DNA of 64,000 nt from Corynebacterium phocae. Its GTDB lineage: Bacteria > Actinomycetota > Actinomycetes > Mycobacteriales > Mycobacteriaceae. The stretch spans positions 1 to 64,000 of the forward strand of contig NZ_VXKJ01000053.1 of NCBI RefSeq assembly GCF_008693075.1, written 5' to 3'. Below, in pieces: positions 1-8,242 of this stretch. Both the position numbers and the translations under genes were made by a program. How positions within the stretch are numbered: position 1 is the stretch's first letter; the number at the start of each line of letters is the position of its first letter. The notes beneath the pieces were generated by a model that had not been told where the DNA came from, made no database searches, and worked only from the letters and a program-made list of their open reading frames with translations.

Positions 1-38
1 CCCAACCCCACAAACACACCCAAATAAAAAAACATGCA

Positions 39-91
39 CGCGCCAAAACGGATCACTTTTCCGCGCCAAAACGGATCACTTCAGCTTGACA
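39..91. mobile_element. IS21-family-like terminal end (right end of an element lying to the left)
   Basis: A 20-bp sequence (cgcgccaaaacggatcactt) occurs twice in tandem, at 39-58 and 62-81, followed by a CTTGACA end at 85-91. Read inward from 91 the end begins TGTCAAG and then has repeated TGATCCGTTTTGG blocks. Multiple short terminal repeats and a TG...CA boundary are typical of IS21-family ends. The istAB genes would lie beyond the left edge, so identity rests only on the terminus. The open frame of the AbiEii-like gene starts immediately after this boundary, which fits insertion into that gene. Confidence 0.55.
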
Positions 92-731
92 AAATACACG
101 CGCGCTTGCTAACCCGTCTACCCCGCCAACTGATGTTGCTTTTCGCATTCTCGATGTCTCTAAAAATCGGGGTTTGGGAAGCCGTGAAATCGCGACCCTG
201 ACGATCAGGATTGAAACTCTTCTGGGTCGCCCGCTCGGCCAGCCAGTAAAAATCGACGTTGTCACCGGGTGTCACATGACGGGGATCCCGTCCGGCCCGC
301 ATGACAACATCCTCGACCAGGTGCTCCAAGGCTCGTTGCCGAAGGTCCACCTCTACCCCATTGCGGACCACCTGGCGGATAAGGTGTCTGCCACTATGGA
401 GGTCTACGGAACACCTGACAACCGGAGATCAAGTACTCGTGTGCGCGACCTGGTGGACATCGCGCACATCGCCGCCACTCAAGAGATTGGCGGCCGGGAA
501 CTTAGCTTTGCCATCGAGTCAGAAAGGACCGTGCGCGGCCTGGCCCCCTTCGCCGATGGACTCCAGTGCCCCGTGAGCTGGAAGGTAACTTATACAACGC
601 AGAAGCACCTAGGGCGGGCTCCCCGGGACTTCGCGTCCGCACTAAAGGTGGCCAAGGCACTGATTGACCCGGCCATCCGCGATGAAGTGGACGGCCAGGT
701 CTGGCGCGATGGCGGCTGGCGGAAGCTTTAG
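92..731 (+). pseudogene. 5'-truncated nucleotidyltransferase AbiEii/AbiGii toxin-family gene
   Basis: The frame is open from just after the IS-like end to the stop at 729-731; the first in-frame start is a TTG at 174 without a ribosome-binding site. The protein has AbiEii-family C-terminal hallmarks: a VVTGCHMTG strand, then ADKVSATMEVYG followed by the RVRDLVDIAHIA helix. The N-terminal nucleotidyltransferase core with its catalytic acidic residues is missing, so no activity is expected. In intact systems this protein is the toxin half of an AbiE-type toxin-antitoxin/phage-exclusion pair; no antitoxin gene is visible. The stop overlaps the trhO stop by 4 nt (convergent). Confidence 0.7.
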
Positions 732-1666
732 GCCTTCGCGGCGAGTTCGGCGGCAACTTCTAGGCAATCCGGGCGGTCACAACACTGTGTCTTGACATCT
801 TGGATGCAGTCATCGCAGATGAGGACTTGTTGGCGGCAGGTGTCCTCATTGATGCAGTTGTGGAAGGTGTTGGTTCCTTTATTGCAGTGGACGCAGTGGC
901 CTAGCTGGATAAAACCGGGATCTTCCAGACCAGCGCCGAACTCGTGATGCATGCGCTTATCGAATACGTACATGGAGCCCTCCCACAGGCCATCATTGCC
1001 GTATTCCTCACCGTAGCGGACAATACCGCCTTCGATTTGGTAAATCTCCTTGAAACCACGGTTTTTCATCAGCGCGGAGAGAATTTCGCAGCGGATACCG
1101 CCGGTGCAGTAGGACACTACGGGGCGGTCTTTCATCCAGTCGTACTTGCCGGACTCAATTTCCTCGATAAAGTCATGGGTAGTCTTCACATCCGGGACCA
1201 CGGCGCCCTTGAATTTGCCAATCTCAGCTTCCATGGCGTTGCGGCCGTCGAAGAAGACTACTTCCTCACCGCGCTCTTCCACGAGCTTGTTGACCTCCTC
1301 GGGCTTAAGGTGAACGCCACCGCCCACCACGCCGTTTTCATCAACCTTAAGTTCACCGGGAGCGCCAAAGGCCACGATCTCATCGCGGACTTTGACCGAG
1401 AGCTTGGGGAAGTCATCCGCGCTGCCGTCGGACCACTTGAAGGCCATCTTTTTAAAGCCGGGGTACTCACGGGTGGCGCGCACATAGCGCTTGCACGCGG
1501 CCATGTCCCCGCCCACGGTGCCGTTGATACCGTGCTCGGAAATGAGGATACGGCCTCTAAGTCCCAATTTTTCACACAAAGTCCGCTGCCACAGCATAAC
1601 TGCGGTGGGATCACTGATGGGAGTAAAGGCGTAGTAGAGAAGAATTTTTCCGAGGCTCACAGCCAC
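728..1666 (-). CDS. trhO: tRNA uridine(34) hydroxylase, rhodanese family (TrhO/YceA)
   Basis: 312 aa. The family hydroxylates U34 of certain tRNAs (O2-dependent ho5U formation). An N-terminal acylphosphatase-like domain ([12 protein letters not shown], then GTVGG) is followed by a rhodanese domain with the active-site loop [11 protein letters not shown], where Cys is the sulfur/active residue. The C-terminal tail has clustered cysteines ([26 protein letters not shown]), which fits the metal-binding tail of the family. Length is normal. It lies downstream of the DUF1846 gene on the same strand, but a likely terminator separates them. Confidence 0.9.
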   Translation of the reverse strand: MAVSLGKILLYYAFTPISDPTAVMLWQRTLCEKLGLRGRILISEHGINGTVGGDMAACKRYVRATREYPGFKKMAFKWSDGSADDFPKLSVKVRDEIVAFGAPGELKVDENGVVGGGVHLKPEEVNKLVEERGEEVVFFDGRNAMEAEIGKFKGAVVPDVKTTHDFIEEIESGKYDWMKDRPVVSYCTGGIRCEILSALMKNRGFKEIYQIEGGIVRYGEEYGNDGLWEGSMYVFDKRMHHEFGAGLEDPGFIQLGHCVHCNKGTNTFHNCINEDTCRQQVLICDDCIQDVKTQCCDRPDCLEVAAELAAKA

Positions 1667-1674
1667 CCATTCTA

Positions 1675-1718
1675 AAACCCCACGGCAGGTGAACGTTAAT
1701 CATCCAGCCATGGGGTTT
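1675..1718 (-). terminator. Candidate terminator between DUF1846 gene and trhO
   Basis: On the minus strand a 12-bp stem (AAACCCCATGGC with GCCGTGGGGTTT, one wobble pair) closes a loop of about 20 nt and runs into TTTTAGA just before the trhO start. A shorter hairpin (agccgca/tgcggct) lies close to the DUF1846 stop. The loop is long, so efficiency is uncertain. Confidence 0.45.
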
Positions 1719-1758
1719 GTCACTTAGCTATGAAGGCAGCCGCAGCCACTGGTTGCGG

Positions 1759-3255
1759 CTAGCGCTTTTGGTAGAGAGCCTTCTTGCGCGCGAACACTGG
1801 ATCGGAGGTAACCAGCACGCCCAGATTGCGGAAAATCCCCTCATCCACCGAACCCAGGATGGTGGTGGTGTGAACGTCACAGCCGCGTAGATTCTTGAGC
1901 TGGTCCAACGCCTTGCGGGCATTTTCATCCTTAGCCGCAGACACTGACAGCGCGATGAGGACTTCATCGGTATGCAGGCGGGGGTTGCGTGAGCCCAGGT
2001 GCTTAGTCTTCACCGTCTGGATTGGCTCAATGGATTCCGGCGAGAGCAGATGGATGTCATCATCAATACCGGCTAGGTGTTTGAGTGCGTTGAGCAGCAT
2101 GGCAGAAGAGTTGCCAAGCAGTTCTGAAGTGGAACCGATAACCAGGGTGCCATCGGCAAGCTCTATTGCAGACGCCGGCTCACCGGTTTCCTCAGCGCGG
2201 GCACGAGCCGGTGCCACCACCGGGCGGTCCGTTGCCTTAATACCAGCCTTGGCCATCACCACAGCAGCACGATCTGATTGAGTGGTGTCCAACCCGGAAG
2301 CCTTCTCTTCAACCAAAGCCTTGAAATAACGGCGGATAATTTCCTGCTTAGAAGCCTCACGGCACACTGCGTCATCCGTAATACAGAAACCGGCCATGTT
2401 CACGCCCATGTCCGTGGGGGACTCATAAGGAGTCTTGCCCGTCAATTTCTCCAGGAGCACCTTGAGAAGCGGGAAAGCCTCCACGTCACGGTTGTAGTTA
2501 ACAGTAGATTCCCCATGCGCAGACAGGTGGAAGTGGTCAATGACATTAGCGTCATTAAGATCCACCGTGGCGGCCTCATAAGCCAAGTTCACGGGGTGCT
2601 CAAGAGGAAGATTCCAAATAGGGAAGGTCTCAAACTTGGCATAGCCGGCCTCCACACCACGCTGGTGCTCATGATAAACCTGCGACAGGGCAGTAGCCAG
2701 CTTGCCGGACCCAGGACCAGGTGCGGTAACAACCACCAAATCCCGGGTGGTCTCCGCATACTCGTTTTTGCCCAAGCCCTCCTCAGACACAATGAGATCA
2801 GTGTTTGCCGGGTAACCGGGAATAACGCGGTGGCGCGCAACTTTTAGCCCCAAACGGCCCATGCGATCAATGAAAGCCTCCGCCTGCTGGTTGCCTTCCT
2901 CCAACTGAGTCATCACCACATGCTCTACCAGGAAGCCGCGGTCGCGGAAGACGTCTACCAGACGCAGAACGTCATCCTCATAAGAGATGCCAAGGTCCGC
3001 GCGGATTTTACCGCGCTGGATATCCTTGGCATTAATACAAACGAGGATTTCAACATCATCTTTAATCCGCTCCAACATAGCGATTTTGTTATCTGGAGTG
3101 AACCCGGGAAGAACCCTGGAAGCGTGCATGTCATCAAAGAGTTTGCCGCCCATTTCCAGGTACAGCTTGCCGCCGATTTCTTCGCGGCGGTTATTGATGT
3201 GCCGCGACTGCATTTCAATATATTGTTCACGGTCGAAGCCGATTTTCCTGGCCAT
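1759..3255 (-). CDS. DUF1846 domain-containing protein
   Basis: 498 aa, full length for the DUF1846 family (about 500 aa). Opening [16 protein letters not shown], internal [18 protein letters not shown] (P-loop-like GPGSGK) and [31 protein letters not shown] match family conservation. The function is unknown; the fold is described as Rossmann-like. The ATG at 3255 was chosen over an upstream TTG at 3270 because an AAAGG sits just before it. It diverges from nei2, 96 bp away, so the two promoters share that gap. Confidence 0.85.
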   Translation of the reverse strand: MARKIGFDREQYIEMQSRHINNRREEIGGKLYLEMGGKLFDDMHASRVLPGFTPDNKIAMLERIKDDVEILVCINAKDIQRGKIRADLGISYEDDVLRLVDVFRDRGFLVEHVVMTQLEEGNQQAEAFIDRMGRLGLKVARHRVIPGYPANTDLIVSEEGLGKNEYAETTRDLVVVTAPGPGSGKLATALSQVYHEHQRGVEAGYAKFETFPIWNLPLEHPVNLAYEAATVDLNDANVIDHFHLSAHGESTVNYNRDVEAFPLLKVLLEKLTGKTPYESPTDMGVNMAGFCITDDAVCREASKQEIIRRYFKALVEEKASGLDTTQSDRAAVVMAKAGIKATDRPVVAPARARAEETGEPASAIELADGTLVIGSTSELLGNSSAMLLNALKHLAGIDDDIHLLSPESIEPIQTVKTKHLGSRNPRLHTDEVLIALSVSAAKDENARKALDQLKNLRGCDVHTTTILGSVDEGIFRNLGVLVTSDPVFARKKALYQKR

Positions 3256-3351
3256 AGCGGTGCCTTTCAAACGAAAGTGAAAAAGTTTCCGCTAGGTCAG
3301 CTTACACCTACTAGCTGGATATTTGAGAAATTTAGGCGGTACGCTGGGCAC

Positions 3352-4164
3352 ATGCCAGAAGGTCACCTCATCCATTACTTAGCCAACCGGATCAACGCCG
3401 AACTAAGGCCCGGACCAGTCACAGTCACCAGTCCCCAGGGTCGGTTTTTAGCCAGCGCCACCCAATTGGATCAGCACGAAATTAGCCACGCCGAGGCCTT
3501 TGGCAAACATCTTTTTATTGACTTCGCCGCGCCCGGCCCGGAGCACATTGTCTACATCCACCTAGGGCTAATTGGGAAGCTAACCTTTGAAACCGCAGAC
3601 GCAGACTGGGGACAAATCAGGCTCCACATTGCCCGCGGAGAGGTAGCCGCCAACCTACGCGGGCCGCAATGGTGCCGGCTCATCAGCGAAACGGAGTTTG
3701 CCCAGGCTTTAGCAAAGATTGGTGAAGACCCCATCAGGGAAGACGCAGATCCGAACAAAGTCTGGGCCAAGGTATCCAAGTCCAAGCGCTCAATCGGGTC
3801 CCTACTCATGGACCAAAAACGCTTTGCCGGAGTGGGCAATATCTACCGGGCAGAAGTACTTTTCCGCCAAGGGATTTCACCCACCCGCCCAGGACATAAT
3901 TTAACCCGCATGGAGTTTGACGCCATCTGGGAAGATTTGGTGCAGCTCATGCGCGCGGGCGTGATTACCGCCCGGATTGACACCGTGCGCCCCAGCCACA
4001 CTCCCGCCGCGATGGGACGGGAACCGCGCAAAGATGACCACGGGGGAGAGGTCTACGTTTACCGGCGCGCAGGGGCCGCCTGCCACGTATGCAACACCCC
4101 AGTGGCGGTAACGCAAGCGGAAGGGCGCAATCTTTTCTGGTGCCCCAACTGCCAGGCAAATTAG
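3352..4164 (+). CDS. nei2: Fpg/Nei-family DNA glycosylase (Nei2 type)
   Basis: 270 aa. Bifunctional DNA glycosylase/AP lyase of base-excision repair. The mature N-terminus Pro-Glu-Gly (MPEGH at residues 1-5) supplies the Schiff-base proline and catalytic glutamate. The helix-two-turn-helix region is seen in RSIGSLLMDQKRFAGVGNIY, which contains the conserved lysine and the GVGNIYRAE segment. A C-terminal zinc finger has two CxxC pairs (CHVC about residue 245, CPNC at the end). The ATG at 3352 gives the obligatory MPE start; the longer upstream frame is not needed. nnr follows after 11 nt, so the two are probably cotranscribed. Confidence 0.92.
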   Translation: MPEGHLIHYLANRINAELRPGPVTVTSPQGRFLASATQLDQHEISHAEAFGKHLFIDFAAPGPEHIVYIHLGLIGKLTFETADADWGQIRLHIARGEVAANLRGPQWCRLISETEFAQALAKIGEDPIREDADPNKVWAKVSKSKRSIGSLLMDQKRFAGVGNIYRAEVLFRQGISPTRPGHNLTRMEFDAIWEDLVQLMRAGVITARIDTVRPSHTPAAMGREPRKDDHGGEVYVYRRAGAACHVCNTPVAVTQAEGRNLFWCPNCQAN

Positions 4165-4175
4165 ACTGGCAAAAC

Positions 4176-5627
4176 ATGAAACCCGCCTACTCCGTAGAAG
4201 CCGTCCGCGCCACAGAGGAACAACTCCTTGCCCTACAAAGCGAGCCTGACCAGCTCATGCAATTAGCTGCAGACGCAGTGGCTAGAGCAGCAACGGACCT
4301 CCTAGGAGATCCCACCAGGGGACCGGTAGTAATACTTGCCGGCCCCGGTGGCAACGGCGGGGACGGGCTCTACGCTGGTGCGGCGTTGCTGAAAGAAGGA
4401 TACGAAGTCTCCGCTCATGTCCTAGGCCCCGCGCAGCCACGCGCGCTAGACGCCTTCCTAGCAGCAGGTGGAACCATGTGCGCGCAACCTTCTCCTGATA
4501 CCGCGCTGGTCATCGACGCAGTGGCAGGATTAGGCTCAGCGCGCGGCCTAGACGGCGCAGCACTAGAAATCGCCTCCCGCGCACCGCTGGTGCTGGCCGT
4601 GGACATGCCCACCGGTATTGACGCTAACACCGGACAAGCAGCGGATAACGCCGTGCGGGCACATGCAACTGTCACCTTTGGTGCCCCGCGTGCCGGCCAC
4701 GTCCATGCTCCGGAGTGCGGGGAAGTGGTTATAGCCGATCTAGCGCTGCCCGGCGCGCCCACATTTGCCGCGGCGCTGGCCCGCTACGAACCCGCCGGCT
4801 ACCTCAACCACATTGGGGGCCGCGCGTGGTTCGGTGCAGAAAAAGCCGGCGGGCCACCCTTCTATGACCCCACGCCCGGCATTGACGCGAACAAGTACTC
4901 CGGCGGTGTAGTGGGAATAGCTGCTGGCAGTCAGCAATACCCCGGCGCCGGGATCCTGGCGGCCACGGCCGCTGTGCGCGCAACTCCTGCGATGGTCCGG
5001 TTTATCGGCGACAGTGCAATCACCAACCTGGTGCCGGAGTTGGTAGTCCACGCCTCCGTTAAAGAAGCCGGGCGCGTCCAAGCGTGGGTGGTGGGACCCG
5101 GGCGCGGTACCAACGCGCAGGCTATGGCCGAGCTGGAGCACATAGTAAATCAAGGGCTTCCCACGGTTATTGACGCGGACGCCATCACATTGTTGGCACA
5201 ACGGGATATCGCCCTGCATGAACAGGTCATTGTAACCCCGCACTGGGGTGAGTTCCAGCGCTTATATTCCGCCCTGGTGGGCCCTCCGGAGGGAAGCCGT
5301 GCGGAAATGTCCCGCGAGTTGGCGGCAAGGCTCGGTTGCCATGTCCTGCTCAAAGGACGCGTGAGCACAGTAGATGGCTTCTACGGGATAAATGCCGGCA
5401 ATTCCTTTGCCGCCACACCAGGATCCGGGGATGTGCTCAGCGGGATCTTGGGGGCCACCCTTGCCATGCGCGGTGACCCAGTTGCTTCCGCGTTGCAAGC
5501 GGTTGCCATTCAAGCGCACGCAGCCGAGATAGCTGCAACCACCGCAGAGGGCTACGCGCCGTGTTCGGCCTCCCAGATAGCGGAGGCGGTGCAGCAAGCC
5601 ACAGCCCGGATGATCCGCACCAATTAG
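4176..5627 (+). CDS. nnr: Bifunctional NAD(P)H-hydrate epimerase / ADP-dependent dehydratase
   Basis: 483 aa. Repairs hydrated nicotinamide nucleotides. The N-terminal YjeF_N epimerase domain (about 1-205) has the nucleotide-binding VVILAGPGGNGGDGLYAG and the VLAVDMPTGIDANTG segment. The C-terminal carbohydrate-kinase-like dehydratase domain (about 225-480) has VIDADAITLL, VTPHWGEF and the NSFAATPGSGDVLSGILGA catalytic loop with its aspartate. The ATG at 4176 (MKPAYSVEAVRATE) fits family N-termini. An operon with nei2 is likely. Confidence 0.9.
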   Translation: MKPAYSVEAVRATEEQLLALQSEPDQLMQLAADAVARAATDLLGDPTRGPVVILAGPGGNGGDGLYAGAALLKEGYEVSAHVLGPAQPRALDAFLAAGGTMCAQPSPDTALVIDAVAGLGSARGLDGAALEIASRAPLVLAVDMPTGIDANTGQAADNAVRAHATVTFGAPRAGHVHAPECGEVVIADLALPGAPTFAAALARYEPAGYLNHIGGRAWFGAEKAGGPPFYDPTPGIDANKYSGGVVGIAAGSQQYPGAGILAATAAVRATPAMVRFIGDSAITNLVPELVVHASVKEAGRVQAWVVGPGRGTNAQAMAELEHIVNQGLPTVIDADAITLLAQRDIALHEQVIVTPHWGEFQRLYSALVGPPEGSRAEMSRELAARLGCHVLLKGRVSTVDGFYGINAGNSFAATPGSGDVLSGILGATLAMRGDPVASALQAVAIQAHAAEIAATTAEGYAPCSASQIAEAVQQATARMIRTN

Positions 5628-5652
5628 AGCAGTTGGAACTAACGTGGGCGTT

Positions 5653-5716
5653 GGTTGCGGTTGGGGCTGGCTGCGGTTGGAGCTGGTTGCGCTTGGAGCT
5701 GGTTGCGGTTGTGATT
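5653..5716. repeat. 16-bp minisatellite, four copies
   Basis: Four consecutive 16-mers based on ggttgcggttggagct occupy 5653-5668, 5669-5684, 5685-5700 and 5701-5716, with 1-5 substitutions per copy. The array fills most of the gap between nnr and the convergent membrane-protein gene, and its last copy overlaps the first base of that gene's stop codon. No dyad symmetry or T-tract marks it as a terminator. Confidence 0.85.
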
Positions 5717-6498
5717 TAGCGGATGGCCTTACGCAGAAACCCACGCCCTAGCAGGAGGGTGCCACGGCGGCCGCGCTTGGTTTCCCAGGGGGCAGTCATG
5801 GCAGCCCAGCACACGCCGGCAACAGCGCACTCCACAGCAACGTAATACGGCCAGGGCCCAAACTTATCCATCAGTGAGCCGGACTTAGGCGGGTAGCGCA
5901 GGAAGCCGTAATTGCCACCGGTAAGGATATTGACGGATCCGGCCAACGCCAGCCACAACGGGGAGAGCGCGGCCGCTGCGCGGTAGCCGCGCCAGGTGGG
6001 GCGGTACCCCAGCCCAAAGGTCAAGGCCAGGGGAGTGGCAAGGGCAGTGATATGGAAGAACCAGTAGGTAGCAAAGCGCACGGCGCGGGGCTCATAGTAG
6101 TAAATGACATCCGGGGTGATGATGGCCTGCGGATTGAGAAGAATGCCCCAGTAATAGGTGATATTGAGCGCGTGCGGGTTTCCAGTAACAAGCCCCAGAG
6201 CCATGATGGGGCGCAGAACATCGCACAGGTGCAGTGGGAGAGATTCCTTGAGGTCCAGTTGCCGTGGATCCAAGGAAGCAATGGTCCACGCGGTGCCCGC
6301 CGCCAGGTGAGCATACCCCCAGCCCCGGCGCAGCTTTTCCTCCTGCGGGGTGCCACGTACCGCACGAGCTACCGCAATAAAACCTGCACACGTCCCGGCC
6401 GTGGTGGCCAGCATGGCCCAGTGCGGGGCAGTAAACGGCCGGAGGCGGGCATAATCCGCGAATTGGGCGGTATATTCGGGTTTGTGCAGGATGTTCAT
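5716..6498 (-). CDS. TIGR02206/YwaF-family integral membrane protein
   Basis: 260 aa with about six or seven hydrophobic segments. Motifs seen are SLPLHLCDVLRPIMALGLVTGN and ITYYWGILLNPQAIITPDV, then GGNYGFLRYPP near the C-terminus, all typical of the TIGR02206 family. The biochemical function is unknown. It ends 11 nt from the hrtA-like stop region on the same strand and could be read through from that operon, though its start at 6498 lies just beyond the stop of the ATPase gene. Confidence 0.8.
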   Translation of the reverse strand: MNILHKPEYTAQFADYARLRPFTAPHWAMLATTAGTCAGFIAVARAVRGTPQEEKLRRGWGYAHLAAGTAWTIASLDPRQLDLKESLPLHLCDVLRPIMALGLVTGNPHALNITYYWGILLNPQAIITPDVIYYYEPRAVRFATYWFFHITALATPLALTFGLGYRPTWRGYRAAAALSPLWLALAGSVNILTGGNYGFLRYPPKSGSLMDKFGPWPYYVAVECAVAGVCWAAMTAPWETKRGRRGTLLLGRGFLRKAIR

Positions 6499-6509
6499 TT
6501 CCCGACATT

Positions 6510-7187
6510 TTAGCCCAAATCTTGTTTTGCCTTGCTAAATAGCTTGCCATCAGCCACGTGGTAGGAGGAATCCGCAGCGGCCGCCACCGCCATATCGTGA
6601 GTAACAACCACCGTTGCAGTACCCAGCTCCTTGGTCACGCGTACCAGCAGCTCGGTTATCTCCTGGCTTAACTGCGAGTCAAGCGCGGACGTAGGCTCGT
6701 CGGCCACCAAGACCGCCGGATCCGCCATGAGCGCCCGCGCCACGTTAACCCGCTGGCGTTGGCCACCGGAAAGCTTGGACATCTTGCGGGCCCCCATGCC
6801 CTCAAGGCCCACCAGGGCCAGGAGTTCATCAGCTCGCTCCGGGCGGGGCTTCAACCCACGCATGTGGTCAGTAATAAGAAGCTGATCACGCACGCCTAAG
6901 CTGGAAATCAAATTGGGTTGCTGGAAGATTACTCCCACATGGTCCAACCGCGCCCGGGCACGGCCGTTGTCATCGAGCTGGTCTATACGTTGCCCCGCCA
7001 CCCACACCTCACCGGAGGTGGGGCTAAGTAGGCCGGCAGCAATGCTCAGCAAGGTGGATTTGCCGGACCCAGACTCCCCGGTAATGGCGGCCACCTCACC
7101 AGAGGGAACTTCTAAACTCACGCCGTCTAGTGCAGTCAGGGTGGAATCACCGTCAGGGTAGACCATGGTTATATCGCGCAAAATCAT
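6510..7187 (-). CDS. hrtA: ABC transporter ATPase, HrtA-like (heme export)
   Basis: 225 aa, MacB/LolD-type ATPase. Walker A is GESGSGKSTL, the signature is LSGGQRQRVNVARAL, Walker B is AVLVADEPTS and the H-loop is VVVTHD. The ATG at 7187 was chosen because GGAGG lies about 7 nt upstream and the protein opens MILRDITMVYP; the upstream frame extension is spurious. It overlaps the permease gene by 4 nt. Heme specificity is inferred from the divergent NarL-type kinase/regulator pair, the arrangement described for hrtBA/chrSA in C. glutamicum. Confidence 0.75.
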   Translation of the reverse strand: MILRDITMVYPDGDSTLTALDGVSLEVPSGEVAAITGESGSGKSTLLSIAAGLLSPTSGEVWVAGQRIDQLDDNGRARARLDHVGVIFQQPNLISSLGVRDQLLITDHMRGLKPRPERADELLALVGLEGMGARKMSKLSGGQRQRVNVARALMADPAVLVADEPTSALDSQLSQEITELLVRVTKELGTATVVVTHDMAVAAAADSSYHVADGKLFSKAKQDLG

Positions 7188-8140
7188 GCGTTGCCTCCAA
7201 GAGCTAGTAGGGGATTGGTTTTTGTTACACGCCGAGTGGCCAGGAAAGCGCCCAGCATTCCCAGCACCCACACGCCTAGGGCGGGGCCGGCCACGGTGAC
7301 AAGATCCTGCTGGAAGGGCACCGCACGGGAGGCCAGCCACCCCAGCCCCACACCGGCAACCGTGCCTGCAAGTACACCTATCCCCACCAAGAACGCAGAC
7401 TGGCTCATGGCGTCTTTCAGCAAATACCTAGAGCTGGCACCCAGGGCCCGCAGGATAGACAGGTCCCGGGTGCGCTGGATGGTCCACACGCTCAAGAAAG
7501 CCACCGTTACCAGAGCAGAAATTGCGTAGAGCAGTGCCTGCATAGTGAGCAGAGAGCCGCGCTCAGATTTGTAGGCCGGCAACGCCGCGAAGGCCTCTGT
7601 GGTGGTGAGCGCGTCCGGGGTATCAGCAAGCAAAACGGTGCCGTCCTCATCCGAGTGCATAGCCTGGCGCCACAAGGAAGTTGGACCCCACACCACGGGA
7701 ATATGCGAGTAATACGAGTCTGGAGACACCGCGACAATCTCCACCGGTTGACCGGCAAACTCCACGACATCACCCGGCGCGAAACCCAAGGACTCAGACG
7801 CAATCAAGCCTTCTGCAGGGATTTTGCCCACCGGTGAGGCGTACCCGGGGGCCAGGGCAAACAGCGCGGCGGCGTCACCGCCCACCCGGGTCTGCGCAAT
7901 GCCCAAGGCCCCCGGACCTGTAACCTGCGAGGTAGAAAAGGACGGGTCCTGGTTATCCGCGAAGACGAAGCCCGGCGCGTCGAGGGACTCGAGGGCTTGA
8001 GTATTCTGCTTGCCCAAGCCTCCGGTGAGCCCGGAAAGCATAATGAGCAGCAACGTAATCATGGCAACCACGCCGCTCATAAGCGCCACACGGGCCTTGG
8101 CGGCGGCTATTTCTTTCATACTTAGGAACATGGTGTCCAT
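7184..8140 (-). CDS. hrtB: ABC transporter permease, FtsX-like, HrtB-like (heme export)
   Basis: 318 aa. The N-terminal MFLSMKEIAAAKARVALM leads into a first transmembrane segment. A large extracytoplasmic domain with LDAPGFVFAD follows, then three C-terminal membrane segments from about residue 205 (FtsX domain, TIQRTRDLSILRALGAS). This four-helix layout is that of MacB/HrtB permeases, which expel hydrophobic molecules from the membrane. Translation may start at 8140 or at the ATG nine bases later; neither has a strong ribosome-binding site. Translationally coupled to the ATPase gene. Confidence 0.75.
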   Translation of the reverse strand: MDTMFLSMKEIAAAKARVALMSGVVAMITLLLIMLSGLTGGLGKQNTQALESLDAPGFVFADNQDPSFSTSQVTGPGALGIAQTRVGGDAAALFALAPGYASPVGKIPAEGLIASESLGFAPGDVVEFAGQPVEIVAVSPDSYYSHIPVVWGPTSLWRQAMHSDEDGTVLLADTPDALTTTEAFAALPAYKSERGSLLTMQALLYAISALVTVAFLSVWTIQRTRDLSILRALGASSRYLLKDAMSQSAFLVGIGVLAGTVAGVGLGWLASRAVPFQQDLVTVAGPALGVWVLGMLGAFLATRRVTKTNPLLALGGNA

Positions 8141-8190
8141 TGTGGTCCGGCGGCCGCGCAGCTAAATCAGGTGCGCGGTCGAAAAACGAA

Positions 8191-8206
8191 TCAACCGGTC
8201 GGTTGA
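8191..8206. promoter_or_regulatory. Perfect inverted repeat, candidate operator between hrtBA and chrSA
   Basis: tcaaccg, a 2-nt spacer, then cggttga: two 7-bp arms in perfect symmetry. It lies 50 nt before the permease start on one side and 37 nt before the kinase start on the other, so it could control both divergent units. The shape suits a dimeric regulator. ChrA from the same locus is the obvious candidate, but the sequence also resembles TetR-family operators and no TetR gene is adjacent. Confidence 0.6.
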
Positions 8207-8242
8207 TGCACCGCCCACCGGGTGGCGCTAGCGTGGGAGCTT

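Noticed and set aside
944..1675. 243-aa plus-strand frame opposite trhO
   Set aside because: Exact antisense of a well-supported gene; the open frame comes from GC-biased codon use.
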